A DNA stretch of 43,066 bases, from the NCBI GenBank assembly GCA_029263375.1, contig JAJCXP010000135.1, positions 1 to 43,066 on the forward strand. The letters are read 5' to 3'. The notes beneath the pieces were generated by a model that saw only the letters and a program-made list of their open reading frames with translations, was not told where the DNA came from and did not search any database. Below, in pieces: positions 7,899 through 16,475 of the stretch (its first letter is position 1; each line of letters starts with the position of its first letter). The stretch is from Acidobacteriota bacterium (GTDB taxonomy: Bacteria > Acidobacteriota > Thermoanaerobaculia > Multivoradales > JAHEKO01). The position numbers were made by a program, and so were the translations under genes.

Positions 7899-9167
7899 AT
7901 GAACCGAACAGGGCGTACAAACAGGCGAACCGCGCGGTCCGCCGCCTGCGGCGTGATCCTCCTCTTCACATCGATCCTGCCGATCGGTGCCTCGGACGAG
8001 GAAGCCATCCGGACCGATTACGTGGTGGCGGCGCAGGGCGTCTGGCTCGTGTCGATCTCGTTCAGCGGCGCCGAGAGAGGCCCGTCGCGGAACCAGGCGT
8101 TCGAGACATACGATGGATTCTCGACCCCCCGTGGGATGGTGTCGAAAGCAGGCGACGGGGCGCGGGTCGAGTTGGTGTACGAACTGCCTGCGCTGACGAC
8201 CTTCGATCGTTTCGCGGTGCCCGAGGTCGCTGAGGTCCCGAGCGCGAATACCACCTTCTTTCGAGATGTCGAGGTCTACGGCACGACCACAGGGCCCGCC
8301 GACGGCTACGAACTGCTCGCCAAGGCGACGCTGGAAGCCCACAGGCAGCGCGGCCTGGAGACCGACCTCGAGATCGTCGCGCAGAAGCCGGTTCGCTGGC
8401 TCAAGCTGGTTCTGCACGGCGCCCTCGACCCCGCCGTTCCCGACAACATGTTCCTGCAGTTCAGCGAGCTGATCGGCAATGGCACCCAGGAGGAAGTACC
8501 TCTGGAAGAGGGCTTCAGCGGCATCTGGGATACCAGGCTGCCCGACATCGACCGCTCCGCGGGGTTGATCGAGCTCAAGCAGTCGGGCGTCGCCGTCACC
8601 GGCTGCTACCAGAACTCGACCATCACCGGCACCGTCAGCGGCAACCTGTTGCGTGCCCAGGGCGTCGGTAGGGATGACGGCACGCCGAGCCAGTATGTAG
8701 TGCTGATCGACTCAGACCGCGCCCTGCGCGGCTCGGCCAACTTCAACAACGGTCCGTTCCGGCTGTTCGGCGGCCCGGTCGCGCCCGAGGGCAGCGCCAC
8801 CGAGTGCTCCGACGTCCCCGAGCCGGAGCTCGGCTGCGGCTCGACGGTCTACGTACAGTTCGAGTTCGACTCGGCGGCGCTGCGCCCGGAGTCCGCACCG
8901 GTCATCAGCGACCTGTTCGACGGCCTGAAGGCAACGACCGACGTCTCGATCACGATCGAAGGCCACACCTCGAGCGAAGGCAGCGAGGCTTACAATCAGG
9001 GCCTCTCCGAGCGCCGTGCCCAGGCCGTGGTAGACGCTCTGGTGAGACGCGGGATCGACGCGGCGCGCATCACCGCGGCCGGACGCGGCGAGCTGGCGCC
9101 GATCGCCTCGAACAGGGACGAGAACGGCCGGGCGCTGAATCGGCGCGTCGAAGTGGTCTGCGAGTAG
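7899..9167 (+). CDS. OmpA-family envelope protein with discoidin-like N-terminal region
   Basis: About 422 residues. ATG 7899 is preferred over TTG 7890, 9 bp upstream. A signal peptide is evident (SAACGVILLFTSILPIGASD). Residues ~30-190 include a segment ending KPVRWLKLVLHG, reminiscent of F5/8 (discoidin) galactose-binding folds. A middle part of unknown type follows. Residues ~305-420 are a clear OmpA peptidoglycan-binding domain: VYVQFEFDSAALRPES, ITIEGHTSSEGSEAYNQGLSERRA, ARITAAGRGELAPIA and NRRVEVVC. There is no obvious beta-barrel, so the protein is probably periplasmic or surface-linked and holds peptidoglycan non-covalently. Confidence 0.88.
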   Translation: MNRTGRTNRRTARSAACGVILLFTSILPIGASDEEAIRTDYVVAAQGVWLVSISFSGAERGPSRNQAFETYDGFSTPRGMVSKAGDGARVELVYELPALTTFDRFAVPEVAEVPSANTTFFRDVEVYGTTTGPADGYELLAKATLEAHRQRGLETDLEIVAQKPVRWLKLVLHGALDPAVPDNMFLQFSELIGNGTQEEVPLEEGFSGIWDTRLPDIDRSAGLIELKQSGVAVTGCYQNSTITGTVSGNLLRAQGVGRDDGTPSQYVVLIDSDRALRGSANFNNGPFRLFGGPVAPEGSATECSDVPEPELGCGSTVYVQFEFDSAALRPESAPVISDLFDGLKATTDVSITIEGHTSSEGSEAYNQGLSERRAQAVVDALVRRGIDAARITAAGRGELAPIASNRDENGRALNRRVEVVCE

Positions 9168-9224
9168 TCGCCGCTGACGCGACGCGGGTGCGGCCCTGTA
9201 GCCCCGAGCCGTGCGGGCCTCGGA

Positions 9225-10157
9225 TCAGTCCGACTCGTTCTCCCGATCCGGCTCGTTCGTCTGGTCTCGTTCCTTGTGCGGCTCGACGTGCGTGACAACG
9301 TCTTCCAGACCGAGCTCTTCATGCAGCCGATCCGCCACCCGGTGACCGATGGCGTGGGCTTCGTCCAGCCGGAGATCGGGTGACACCTGGACGTGGAGGT
9401 CCGCGTGCGCTCCCGCCGGGCCGGTGCGTGACCGGATCTTGTGCACGCTCACCACCTCGGGAACTTCGAGCGCCACCTCGCGGACCTTGGCCGACGGAAC
9501 TGCCGCCGTGTCGGTCAACCGCTCGGCGCTGCGTCGCAGGATACGGACCGCGGCGCGGCCGATCACCAGAGTGATCACGAGAGCCACCAGAGCGTCCACC
9601 TGCGGATAGCCAGCGCGCGACGCCACCAGGCTGGCGATGACCGCGAGCGACACGAAGACGTCGCTGCGGGTGTGCGACGCATCGGCACTCAGCAGGTCGC
9701 TGTTCAGCTCCCGTCCTCGGCGCTGCTCGAAATTCGCGACCGCGAGATTGACCAGCATCGTCGCGACCATCACCGCGAACGCCAGCGGCTGCACGTCGGG
9801 TGAGCCGCCCGACGTGAGCCGCGCGAGGCTGCTGCGCAACACCTCCCAGGCGGTCAACGTCAGCAGGCCGCCGATCAGGAGCGCCGCGAGCGTCTCGTAC
9901 TTCCAGTGTCCGTAGGGGTGGTCTTCATCGGGTGGCGCCGAGGCCCAAGCGATCGCGATCAGCCCGACGACGTTCGAGGCCGAGTCGATCAGGGAGTGGA
10001 ATCCGTCGGCCACCATGCTGATGCTGTGGATCAGCGTGCCAACGAGCAGCTTGGCGACGGCGACCAGGAGATTCAGAACCAGAACACCGGCCAGCACCCG
10101 CCTGACAGGCGCTACCGTCGCTTGGGAGTCGATCGCCACAGGCCGATTGTCGCTCAC
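9225..10157 (-). CDS. Cation diffusion facilitator (CDF) family metal exporter
   Basis: A 310-residue protein with six hydrophobic segments and a cytoplasmic C-terminal metal-binding domain (VVSVHKIRSRTGPAGAHADLHVQVSPD). The transport site shows the HxxxD pattern in both key helices: MVADGFHSLIDSAS in helix 2 and SADASHTRSDVFVS in helix 5. Such proteins export divalent cations (Zn, Fe, Co or Mn) in exchange for protons; HD/HD is most often a zinc-type site. The C-terminal tail is rich in acidic and basic residues. The gene stands alone, divergent from the glycosyltransferase at 10297. Confidence 0.93.
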   Translation of the reverse strand: MSDNRPVAIDSQATVAPVRRVLAGVLVLNLLVAVAKLLVGTLIHSISMVADGFHSLIDSASNVVGLIAIAWASAPPDEDHPYGHWKYETLAALLIGGLLTLTAWEVLRSSLARLTSGGSPDVQPLAFAVMVATMLVNLAVANFEQRRGRELNSDLLSADASHTRSDVFVSLAVIASLVASRAGYPQVDALVALVITLVIGRAAVRILRRSAERLTDTAAVPSAKVREVALEVPEVVSVHKIRSRTGPAGAHADLHVQVSPDLRLDEAHAIGHRVADRLHEELGLEDVVTHVEPHKERDQTNEPDRENESD

Positions 10158-10296
10158 TTTGATCCGACCCAGCGAATCTGTGGCTCCAGGCCCGCTCGAA
10201 CCGAGGTAGCGAAGGGTAGACTGCGTCGCCAGGCCGGCTCGCAGTCCGGTCGCAACCTCGGGCCCCGAATCTGAGTAAAAGAACTCGAGTCGACCG

Positions 10297-11595
10297 ATGA
10301 GAATCGCCTACATCGCAGCTGGCGCCGGGGGCATGTACTGCGGCACCTGCATCCACGACAACACCCTCGCGGCGGCGCTACTGCGCAAGGGCCACGAAGT
10401 GGCGTTGATGCCCACCTACACGCCGATGCGCACCGACGAGACGAACGTCAGTACCGGCCGGGTGTTCTACGGCGCTCTCAACGTCTATCTCCAGGGCAAG
10501 TCTTCGCTCTTCCGCCATACCCCGCGCGCCCTCGACTGGCTGCTCGACCGGCCGGGCCTGCTCAAGCTGGTGTCGAAGCTCGGCTCGACGACCGACCCCA
10601 AGGACCTGGGCTGGATGGCCCTCGACGTGCTCAAGGGCGAGGCCGGTCATCAGAACAAGGAGCTCGAGCGGCTGGTCACCTGGCTGCGCGACGAGTACAA
10701 GCCCGACATCGTGCACATCACGAACTCGATGTTCCTCGGCATGGTGAAGCGGATTCGCGAAGAAGTCGGCGTGCCGGTGGTAGTCGCCCTGCAAGGGGAA
10801 GATCTGTTCATCGACGACCTCCCCGAGCCGTTCCACTCGACCGTCGTCGAGGAGATGCGCCAGCGCGCCGGCGACGCGGATCTCTTCATCTCGCCAAGCC
10901 GCTACTACGCCGAGCACATGGCGGGCGTCCTCGGCGTCGCGCCCGATTCGATCGCTGTCGTGCCGCTCGGCATCCGCTTGGATGGCCACGGCGCGGAGCG
11001 CGAGCCGCGCGGAACCGACGCCGTCAACCTGGGCTTCCTCGCCAGGATCTCGCCCGAGAAGGGACTTCATCAACTGGTCGAGGCGTTCGTCGAGCTCGGC
11101 AAGCTGCCCGACTGCGACGCGCTGCGATTGCGGATCGCCGGCTACCTCGGCCCACGCGACGTCGCCTACAAGGACGAGTGCATGGCGGCGATCGACCGCG
11201 CCGGCCTCGCGGATCGCGTCGACTACGTCGGTGAGGTCGACCTCGAGGGAAAACTCGCCTTCCTGCGCTCGCTCGACATCCTGTCGGTGCCTACGATCTA
11301 CCACGAGTCGAAGGGGATCTTCGTGCTCGAGGCGCTGGCCGACGGGGTGCCCGTGGTGCTGCCCGATCACGGCTCCTTCCCCGAGATGATCGAAGCGACC
11401 GGCGGCGGGCTCCTGACCGAGCCGGGTTCGACCGAGTCGCTCGCCGCCGGTATCCGGGAGCTGGTCGTTGACCCGGACCGACGCCAGGAGCTGGGCGGGC
11501 GCGGTCAGCGCGCGGTGCGCGAGCGGTTCGACGACCAGTCCAACGCCGACGCCGTGCTGCGCGTCTACGAGCGACTGATCGCCACCGCCACGTAG
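10297..11595 (+). CDS. Glycosyltransferase family 4 (GT-B fold)
   Basis: A 432-residue protein starting MRIAYIAAGAGGMYCGTCIHDNTLA. The N-terminal domain carries the glycine-rich loop of GT-B enzymes. The C-terminal domain has VNLGFLARISPEKGLHQLVEAF (nucleotide-sugar side), and ESKGIFVLE (the EX7E motif) followed by ALADGVPVVLPDHGSFPE. Members transfer sugars from NDP-sugars to glycans, lipids or small molecules; the acceptor is unknown and no polysaccharide cluster surrounds the gene. No strong Shine-Dalgarno sequence precedes ATG 10297. Confidence 0.92.
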   Translation: MRIAYIAAGAGGMYCGTCIHDNTLAAALLRKGHEVALMPTYTPMRTDETNVSTGRVFYGALNVYLQGKSSLFRHTPRALDWLLDRPGLLKLVSKLGSTTDPKDLGWMALDVLKGEAGHQNKELERLVTWLRDEYKPDIVHITNSMFLGMVKRIREEVGVPVVVALQGEDLFIDDLPEPFHSTVVEEMRQRAGDADLFISPSRYYAEHMAGVLGVAPDSIAVVPLGIRLDGHGAEREPRGTDAVNLGFLARISPEKGLHQLVEAFVELGKLPDCDALRLRIAGYLGPRDVAYKDECMAAIDRAGLADRVDYVGEVDLEGKLAFLRSLDILSVPTIYHESKGIFVLEALADGVPVVLPDHGSFPEMIEATGGGLLTEPGSTESLAAGIRELVVDPDRRQELGGRGQRAVRERFDDQSNADAVLRVYERLIATAT

Positions 11596-11726
11596 AGCCC
11601 TCGGTCACTCGCCCAGGCGCGTCCTGACGAACTGGCTCGCGCCGGGATCCTCGGGGCGGTGTGACGCGGACGTGGAAGGCCGCCGCCCGCATGTATCATT
11701 CGCCAGCTTCAAGGAGGCGAACAACG

Positions 11727-13277
11727 ATGCGACAAAACCTGATCCCCCAGCTCCTGACGATCGCTCTGCTCGTCACCATTCCGGCCGCGGCGGCTGCCGG
11801 CCCGCCCGACTTCCCAGCCACCACCGACGAGAAGTTCGACCCGGTCGCGGTCGGCAGCTACAGCGGCGACCACGCGGCGATCTACGCGCATATCGACCAG
11901 AACCTAGACGCCCACCTCAGCCAGCTTCAGCGTTGGCTGAGGCAGCGCTCGATCAGCGCGCAGAACGACGGCATTCTCGAGATGGCCGAGATGCTGCGCA
12001 GCGACCTCGAGTCGATGGGCTTCGCCGAGGCCGAGCTGGTCGAGACCAGCGGCCACCCGGGAGTCTGGGGATACTACGACGCCGGTGCCGACAAGACGCT
12101 GGTGATCTACCTGATGTACGACGTTCAGCCGGTGGACCCCGAGGACTGGGAGTCGCCGCCGTTCGCCGCCGAGGTGATCGATCATCCGCTGGGCAGGGTC
12201 ATCATGGCGCGCGCGGCAACCAACCAGAAGGGACCGGAGCGGGCATTCTTCAACGCGCTCGACTCGATCCTGGCGGTCGAGGGCACCTTGCCGGTCAATC
12301 TGATGATTGCCGCCGAGGGCGAGGAGGAGATCGGCTCGCCGAACTACCCCGAGGTGATCGCCAAGTACGAGGATCGCCTGCGCAGCGCCGACGGGGTGTT
12401 CTTCCCCTTCAACTCACAGGATCCGAAGGGCGACGTCAGCATGTTCCTCGGCGTCAAAGGCATCCTCTACTTCGAGCTCGAGGCGCGTGGCAATGAGACC
12501 GGCGGCCCAAAGCAGGCCGAGATCCACGGCTCGCTCAAGGCGATGGTCGACGCGCCCGTCCTGCGGCTGATCCAGGCGATCGCCTCGATGACCACCGTCG
12601 ACGGCAACACGATCACGATCCCCGGCTACTACGATCCGATCCGTGCGCCGACCCACGAGGAGGAGACGCTGATCAACACGCAGCTCGACGACTGGGCCGG
12701 CCAGGAGCTGCTGATGAAGCAGGCGTTCGCGGTCGACAAGTTCGCCGACGACCTGACCGGCCGCGATCTCCTGATGCGTTACCTCTACACGACGACTCTG
12801 AATGTCGACGGCATCTGGGGCGGCTACACCGAGGAGGGCACGAAGACCATCCTGCCGCACATGGCGACCGCCAAGATGGACTCGCGCCTAGCGCCGAACC
12901 AGAAGCCCGACGAGGCGCTGGCGCTGATCCGCAAGCACCTCGAAGACAACGGCTTCGGCGATCTCGAGATCCGGCAGCTGTCGGGCTATCCGCCCGCCCA
13001 GACCTCGGTGTCAGCGCCCCTGGTCCAAGCGGCGATCCGGGTCTACAACAAGTACGGCCTGACGCCCGACGTGACTCCTCGCATCGGCGGCAGCGCACCG
13101 TACTACGTGTTCACCGATCTCGGTCTGCCGTTGATCGCCGGCGGCATCGGCCACGGCTCGGGCGCGCACGCGCCCAACGAGTACATGGTGGTCGAGCCGA
13201 AAGAGGGCTCCGCGGTCGCCGGCCTGGCCGAGATCGAGAAGTTCTACGTCGACCTGCTCTACGCTCTGGCGGAATAA
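11727..13277 (+). CDS. Secreted M20-family peptidase homologue with altered metal site
   Basis: A 516-residue protein. ATG 11727 follows a perfect AAGGAGG (11711-11717) and opens a signal peptide (LLTIALLVTIPAAAAAGPP). The body matches M20 dipeptidases (carnosinase/PepV group), with KTLVIYLMYDVQPVDPEDW, ATNQKGPERAFFNAL, AAEGEEEIGSPN and GGSAPYYVF then SGAHAPNEYM. Compared with the family, the His of the HxD motif is Met130, the bridging Asp of the DDKG motif is Asn166, and the later acidic ligand falls at Phe228-Asn229. The catalytic/ligand Glu pair (Glu200-Glu201) and the final His481 remain. The protein may be inactive or use a different site. The thioesterase gene starts 2 bp downstream. 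Confidence 0.88.
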   Translation: MRQNLIPQLLTIALLVTIPAAAAAGPPDFPATTDEKFDPVAVGSYSGDHAAIYAHIDQNLDAHLSQLQRWLRQRSISAQNDGILEMAEMLRSDLESMGFAEAELVETSGHPGVWGYYDAGADKTLVIYLMYDVQPVDPEDWESPPFAAEVIDHPLGRVIMARAATNQKGPERAFFNALDSILAVEGTLPVNLMIAAEGEEEIGSPNYPEVIAKYEDRLRSADGVFFPFNSQDPKGDVSMFLGVKGILYFELEARGNETGGPKQAEIHGSLKAMVDAPVLRLIQAIASMTTVDGNTITIPGYYDPIRAPTHEEETLINTQLDDWAGQELLMKQAFAVDKFADDLTGRDLLMRYLYTTTLNVDGIWGGYTEEGTKTILPHMATAKMDSRLAPNQKPDEALALIRKHLEDNGFGDLEIRQLSGYPPAQTSVSAPLVQAAIRVYNKYGLTPDVTPRIGGSAPYYVFTDLGLPLIAGGIGHGSGAHAPNEYMVVEPKEGSAVAGLAEIEKFYVDLLYALAE

Positions 13278-13279
13278 CG

Positions 13280-13681
13280 ATGAGCTACTGGACGACCAGC
13301 CGGCGGGTCGAATTCGCCGACACCGACGTCAGCGGCCTGGTGCACTTCTCGCGCCTGTTCGTGTTCATGGAGACCGCCGAGCACCAGTTCCTGCGCTCGC
13401 TGGGCGCCGAGGTCCACATGCAGCACGACGGCCACGAGATCGGCTGGCCGCGGGTCAAGGCGACCTGTGAGTACATCAGTCCGATCCACTTCCGCGACGA
13501 GCTCGAGATCCGCGTCAGCGTCACCCGCAAGGGAACCAAGTCGATGACCTACGGCTTCGAATTCATGAAGGGCGAGACCCTGGCCGCGCGCGGCGAGATC
13601 ACGGCGGTGTGCTGCGTGCTCGACGAGCCGGGCGGAATTCGGGCAATCGAGATCCCGGCGCTGATCGCGGATCAGGTCTAG
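13280..13681 (+). CDS. Acyl-CoA thioesterase, YbgC/4HBT hot-dog family
   Basis: A 133-residue single hot-dog domain. The N-terminal motif VEFADTDVSGLVHFSRLFVFME carries the conserved Asp and the GxVHF/Y stretch of 4-hydroxybenzoyl-CoA thioesterase-like enzymes, which hydrolyse acyl-CoA thioesters in the cytoplasm. ISPIHFRDELEIRVSV is the usual second conserved segment. The gene begins 2 bp after the M20-like gene and is probably in the same transcript. Its stop TAG (13679-13681) forms the first bases of the large palindromic element that follows. Confidence 0.9.
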   Translation: MSYWTTSRRVEFADTDVSGLVHFSRLFVFMETAEHQFLRSLGAEVHMQHDGHEIGWPRVKATCEYISPIHFRDELEIRVSVTRKGTKSMTYGFEFMKGETLAARGEITAVCCVLDEPGGIRAIEIPALIADQV

Positions 13682-13860
13682 CCTGCTCTTCTCACCCCGT
13701 CCCGTAGCGAGCGGGCGTAGGTGCCTGGAGATGCGGGACTTGCCGACCGAGGGCGCCGCAGGCGTATTCGACATACGTCGAGGACGCCCGACCGAGGGAA
13801 GTGCTGCAGATCCAGGTGCATACGCCCGCGCAGTCGGGACGGGGTGAGAAGGGCAGGCTA
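13679..13860. repeat. 182-bp near-palindromic intergenic element between convergent genes
   Basis: The outer 26 bases on each side (13679-13704 and 13835-13860) are inverted copies with one mismatch and contain CTTCTCACCCCGTCCCG or its T-variant. Inside them GCGGGCGTA and CCTGGA are again inverted matches, and the centre CGTAT-tcgac-ATACG is a perfect small hairpin, so the element can fold as one long stem. A direct repeat CGACCGAGGG flanks the centre. Each arm begins with the TAG stop codon of a converging gene. It may be a bidirectional terminator, a REP/MITE-like mobile palindrome or a structured RNA. A related edge occurs at 25102. Confidence 0.75.
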
Positions 13861-14781
13861 GCGCCCGTCGCGCACCCAGCGGCGGGCGAGGGCCGACAGC
13901 AGGTCGCCGAGCACCACCAGCAGCGCGCCCACCAGGATGAAGAACAGCATCGTGTCGGGCTGCTGGCGGGCCCGCGCATCCTGGATCCAGAAACCGATCG
14001 AAACGATGCCCAGCAGGCCGAGCACCGTCGCCTCCCGAACGCAACTCTCCCAGCGGTAGAAGAAGAAGAGCAGGAGCCGAGGCAGGGCGAGTGGCGCCAC
14101 GCCCCAGCCCGCGATCTGCAGCCGCCCGGCCCCGGTCGCACGCAGCGCCGCCAGTCGTTCCGGCTCCAGATCCTCGATGACCTCCGCGTTGAGACGGCCG
14201 AGAATGCCGCCATTGTGCAGCGCCAACGCCAGGATCGCCGCCCAGGGCGTAGGCCCGAGCACTCCGATGAGCACGAACACCCAGACGTACTCCGGAATCG
14301 CCCGCAGCAGGGCCAGTACCATTCGTGTGGCGAAGACCAGCAACCGCCAGGCGCGGCACACCGTGCCAGGAACCCTGCGACCGCTGGGCAGATAGGGCTC
14401 GGCCGTGGCCAGCGTACGTGTCGCCCCGAGCGTCAGCAGCGCTCCCAGGCCCGCCGCAAGAATGATCGCCACCACCGAGATCGAGAGCGTGGAGAGCGCC
14501 GCCGTCTGGCCGCGCTGGGCCCACAGATCGCCGGCCCAGGCGAGCCAACCGCTCACCGAGACGCCGCTCTCGCGCAGGGGATAAGGCGTGAGCTCGCTCA
14601 CGAATCGGGCAACGCTCGCCAGCCGGCGCTCGGACAGCACGTCGGTTCCGACGAAGCCGCCAGTCCAAAGGGACCAGAGAATCAACGCCAGAAGGGCGAG
14701 CATGCTCCGGCGCCAGAACGGGCGTCGCGGCCGGTCGTGCCAGAGCGCTCGCACCTGCTGCCGGCGTTCGGTTCCCGTCAT
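13858..14781 (-). CDS. PhnE-type ABC transporter permease, second subunit
   Basis: A 307-residue membrane protein beginning at ATG 14781, which overlaps the stop of the preceding permease (ATGA). A long cytoplasmic N-terminus is followed by a hydrophobic segment, a periplasmic loop and about five more helices. The EAA-loop region ALRATGAGRLQIAGWGVAPLAL and YRWESCVREATVLGLLG match phosphonate-type (PhnE) permeases. It shares the segment A-L-R-A-x-G-A-G-R-L-Q-I with the neighbouring permease, so the two are diverged paralogues forming a heterodimeric channel. The frame runs on upstream to 15741, but that part is an overlap of the neighbouring gene. Its TAG stop is part of the palindromic element. 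Confidence 0.88.
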   Translation of the reverse strand: MTGTERRQQVRALWHDRPRRPFWRRSMLALLALILWSLWTGGFVGTDVLSERRLASVARFVSELTPYPLRESGVSVSGWLAWAGDLWAQRGQTAALSTLSISVVAIILAAGLGALLTLGATRTLATAEPYLPSGRRVPGTVCRAWRLLVFATRMVLALLRAIPEYVWVFVLIGVLGPTPWAAILALALHNGGILGRLNAEVIEDLEPERLAALRATGAGRLQIAGWGVAPLALPRLLLFFFYRWESCVREATVLGLLGIVSIGFWIQDARARQQPDTMLFFILVGALLVVLGDLLSALARRWVRDGR

Positions 14782-15659
14782 GTCGCCAGGCTCCGCCGCA
14801 GGCGACCACTCCACCAGTCGAAGAACAGGACGACACCGAACAGCGCGTAGAGGTAGGTCCAGACCTCGCCGTAGTGCAGGTTCTCGAACGCGGCCACCAG
14901 GTAGTAGCCGAGTGTCGGGAAGCCGAAGAACCCGAGGACGGCCGAGGAGCGCACCGCGCACTCGAATCGATAGAGCGCGTAGGCGACGAGATCGGCCAGC
15001 GCGAGCGGCACCAGCCCGAAGCAGAAGATCTGCAGGCGCCCGGCGCCGCCGGCGCGCAGGGCACGGCTCGCACCCTGAGGCGCCTCGTCCAGGATCTCGG
15101 AGAAGATCTTCGCCAACATCGCCCCGTACGGCACACCGATCGCCACCACCGCCGCCATCGGAGTGAAGCCGAGCGCGGCGAGCAGCAGCACCGCCCACAG
15201 CAACTCGTGGACGGAGCGCAGAATCGCGATCGCCACGCGGGCGGCGAGATACAGCGCGCGCGACACCGCCCGTCGGATGCGGGCGTTGGCTCGCCCCTCC
15301 TCCGCGGTCGCGCGCCAGAAGCTCTCCGAGGCAAAGGTACCCAGGGGTATGCCGATCAGCATGGAGAGCGTGACCGCGGCGACGGCGAAGCGCACGGTCG
15401 CCACGGCTGCCGAGAGCACCTTGATCAGCAGCGGCATCGTCCCCGGCGGCACGCCCTCCGCCTGGTAGCGCACGGCCGGCGTCAAAGCCGCCGCGAAGAA
15501 CTCGCGCATCAGGCTCAAGCCAGCTTCGGTCGGCAGCAGGTCGCGGAGCTCCAGCCGCAGGTATGCGGCGGCGCCGGAACCCGCCGTCAGGATCAGCAGA
15601 ATGACCCCGGCGCGAGCTCCCGGCAAGCGGTTCGCGGTTCCGACCCAGCCACCGCTCAC
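14778..15659 (-). CDS. PhnE-type ABC transporter permease, first subunit
   Basis: A 293-residue inner-membrane protein beginning at GTG 15659, overlapping the stop of the ATPase gene by 4 bp (GTGA). It has about six hydrophobic segments and the binding-protein-dependent permease core with ALRAGGAGRLQIFCFGLVPLA and YRFECAVRSSAVLGFFG, typical of PhnE permeases. Coupled start-stop overlaps on both sides indicate one operon: binding protein, ATPase, permease 1, permease 2. The cargo is expected to be an oxyanion. Confidence 0.88.
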   Translation of the reverse strand: MSGGWVGTANRLPGARAGVILLILTAGSGAAAYLRLELRDLLPTEAGLSLMREFFAAALTPAVRYQAEGVPPGTMPLLIKVLSAAVATVRFAVAAVTLSMLIGIPLGTFASESFWRATAEEGRANARIRRAVSRALYLAARVAIAILRSVHELLWAVLLLAALGFTPMAAVVAIGVPYGAMLAKIFSEILDEAPQGASRALRAGGAGRLQIFCFGLVPLALADLVAYALYRFECAVRSSAVLGFFGFPTLGYYLVAAFENLHYGEVWTYLYALFGVVLFFDWWSGRLRRSLAT

Positions 15660-16453
15660 GACAGCGCTCTTCCGGCTCGATCCCCCTGCCGATCGCCCTC
15701 GAGGCTGTAGAGATCGCGGAGCGTCTCCGACGACACTTCACTCGTGGGACGGTCGAAGACCAGACGTCCGTAGCGCAAGCCGATCAGGCGGGGGAAGAAC
15801 TCCTGGGCCCGCTCGATGTCGTGAAGGCTCACGACCAGAGTCAGGCCGGCCTCGCGGCAGACCTCGGTCAGGAGTCGCAGCACAGCGCTCGCGCGCTTCG
15901 GGTCGACGCTGGCGATCGGCTCGTCGGCTAGCAGCGCCCGGGGCTCCTGATAGAGCGCTCTGGCAATGGCCACGCGCTGCTGCTCGCCGCCCGAAAGTCG
16001 GTCCGTGCGCTCGTAGAGCTTGTCCCCGATACCGACACGCTCGAGCAGCTCATGAATCGCGAGCGCCTGCGCCCTCGACGGCAGCGCCATCGCGGCGATC
16101 GAGCGCAGGAAGGACCATCGACCGAGACGCCCGGCGAGCACGTTCTTGATCACCCGCACGGGCGGAATCAGACGCAGGTCCTGGTGAACGAACCCGACGC
16201 GGGAACGGAGCTCGCGGAGCGCTCCCGGACCAAGATCGGAGAGCGGCCGGCCGTCGACGATCACGTCGCCCATCGAGGCGCGCGTCTGCCCGTTCAAGAG
16301 GCGCAGAAAGGTTGACTTGCCGGCGCCACTCGGGCCGACGACCGCTACCGGCTCACCGGCACCGATGCTGGTCGAGACCTTCCGGAGCGCCTCCAGGTCG
16401 CCGAAGCGCACGGTGACGTCGTCGATCTGGAAGGCCAGGCCGCCACGCCTCAC
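15656..16453 (-). CDS. PhnC-type ABC transporter ATP-binding protein
   Basis: A 265-residue ATPase with Walker A GPSGAGKST (40-48), signature LSGGEQQRVAIARAL, Walker B ALLADEP and switch-histidine segment VVSLHD. The tail IERAQEFFPRLIGLRYGRLVFD closely follows the PhnC pattern. It energises uptake through the two PhnE-like permeases encoded immediately downstream. The start is GTG 16453, 22 bp after the stop of the binding-protein gene. Phosphonate importers share this architecture, but the binding protein points to selenate or a similar oxyanion. Confidence 0.92.
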   Translation of the reverse strand: MRRGGLAFQIDDVTVRFGDLEALRKVSTSIGAGEPVAVVGPSGAGKSTFLRLLNGQTRASMGDVIVDGRPLSDLGPGALRELRSRVGFVHQDLRLIPPVRVIKNVLAGRLGRWSFLRSIAAMALPSRAQALAIHELLERVGIGDKLYERTDRLSGGEQQRVAIARALYQEPRALLADEPIASVDPKRASAVLRLLTEVCREAGLTLVVSLHDIERAQEFFPRLIGLRYGRLVFDRPTSEVSSETLRDLYSLEGDRQGDRAGRALS

Positions 16454-16475
16454 GTGAACTCCCCCACCACCCCAC

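Noticed and set aside
7699-7920. N-terminal extension of the 6379-7698 gene to an ATG at 7920
   Set aside because: It would overlap the OmpA-family start, adds a non-homologous polar stretch before an evident signal peptide, and ATG 7698 has a strong ribosome-binding site.
13679-13860. Integron attC site
   Set aside because: The palindrome has no GTTRRRY core sites at its ends, and no integrase or cassette array is in the window.
13259-15334. A 691-codon minus-strand frame crossing the permease genes, the palindrome and the thioesterase gene
   Set aside because: It crosses several confident genes in another frame and reads as Arg/Ser/Ala-rich noise.
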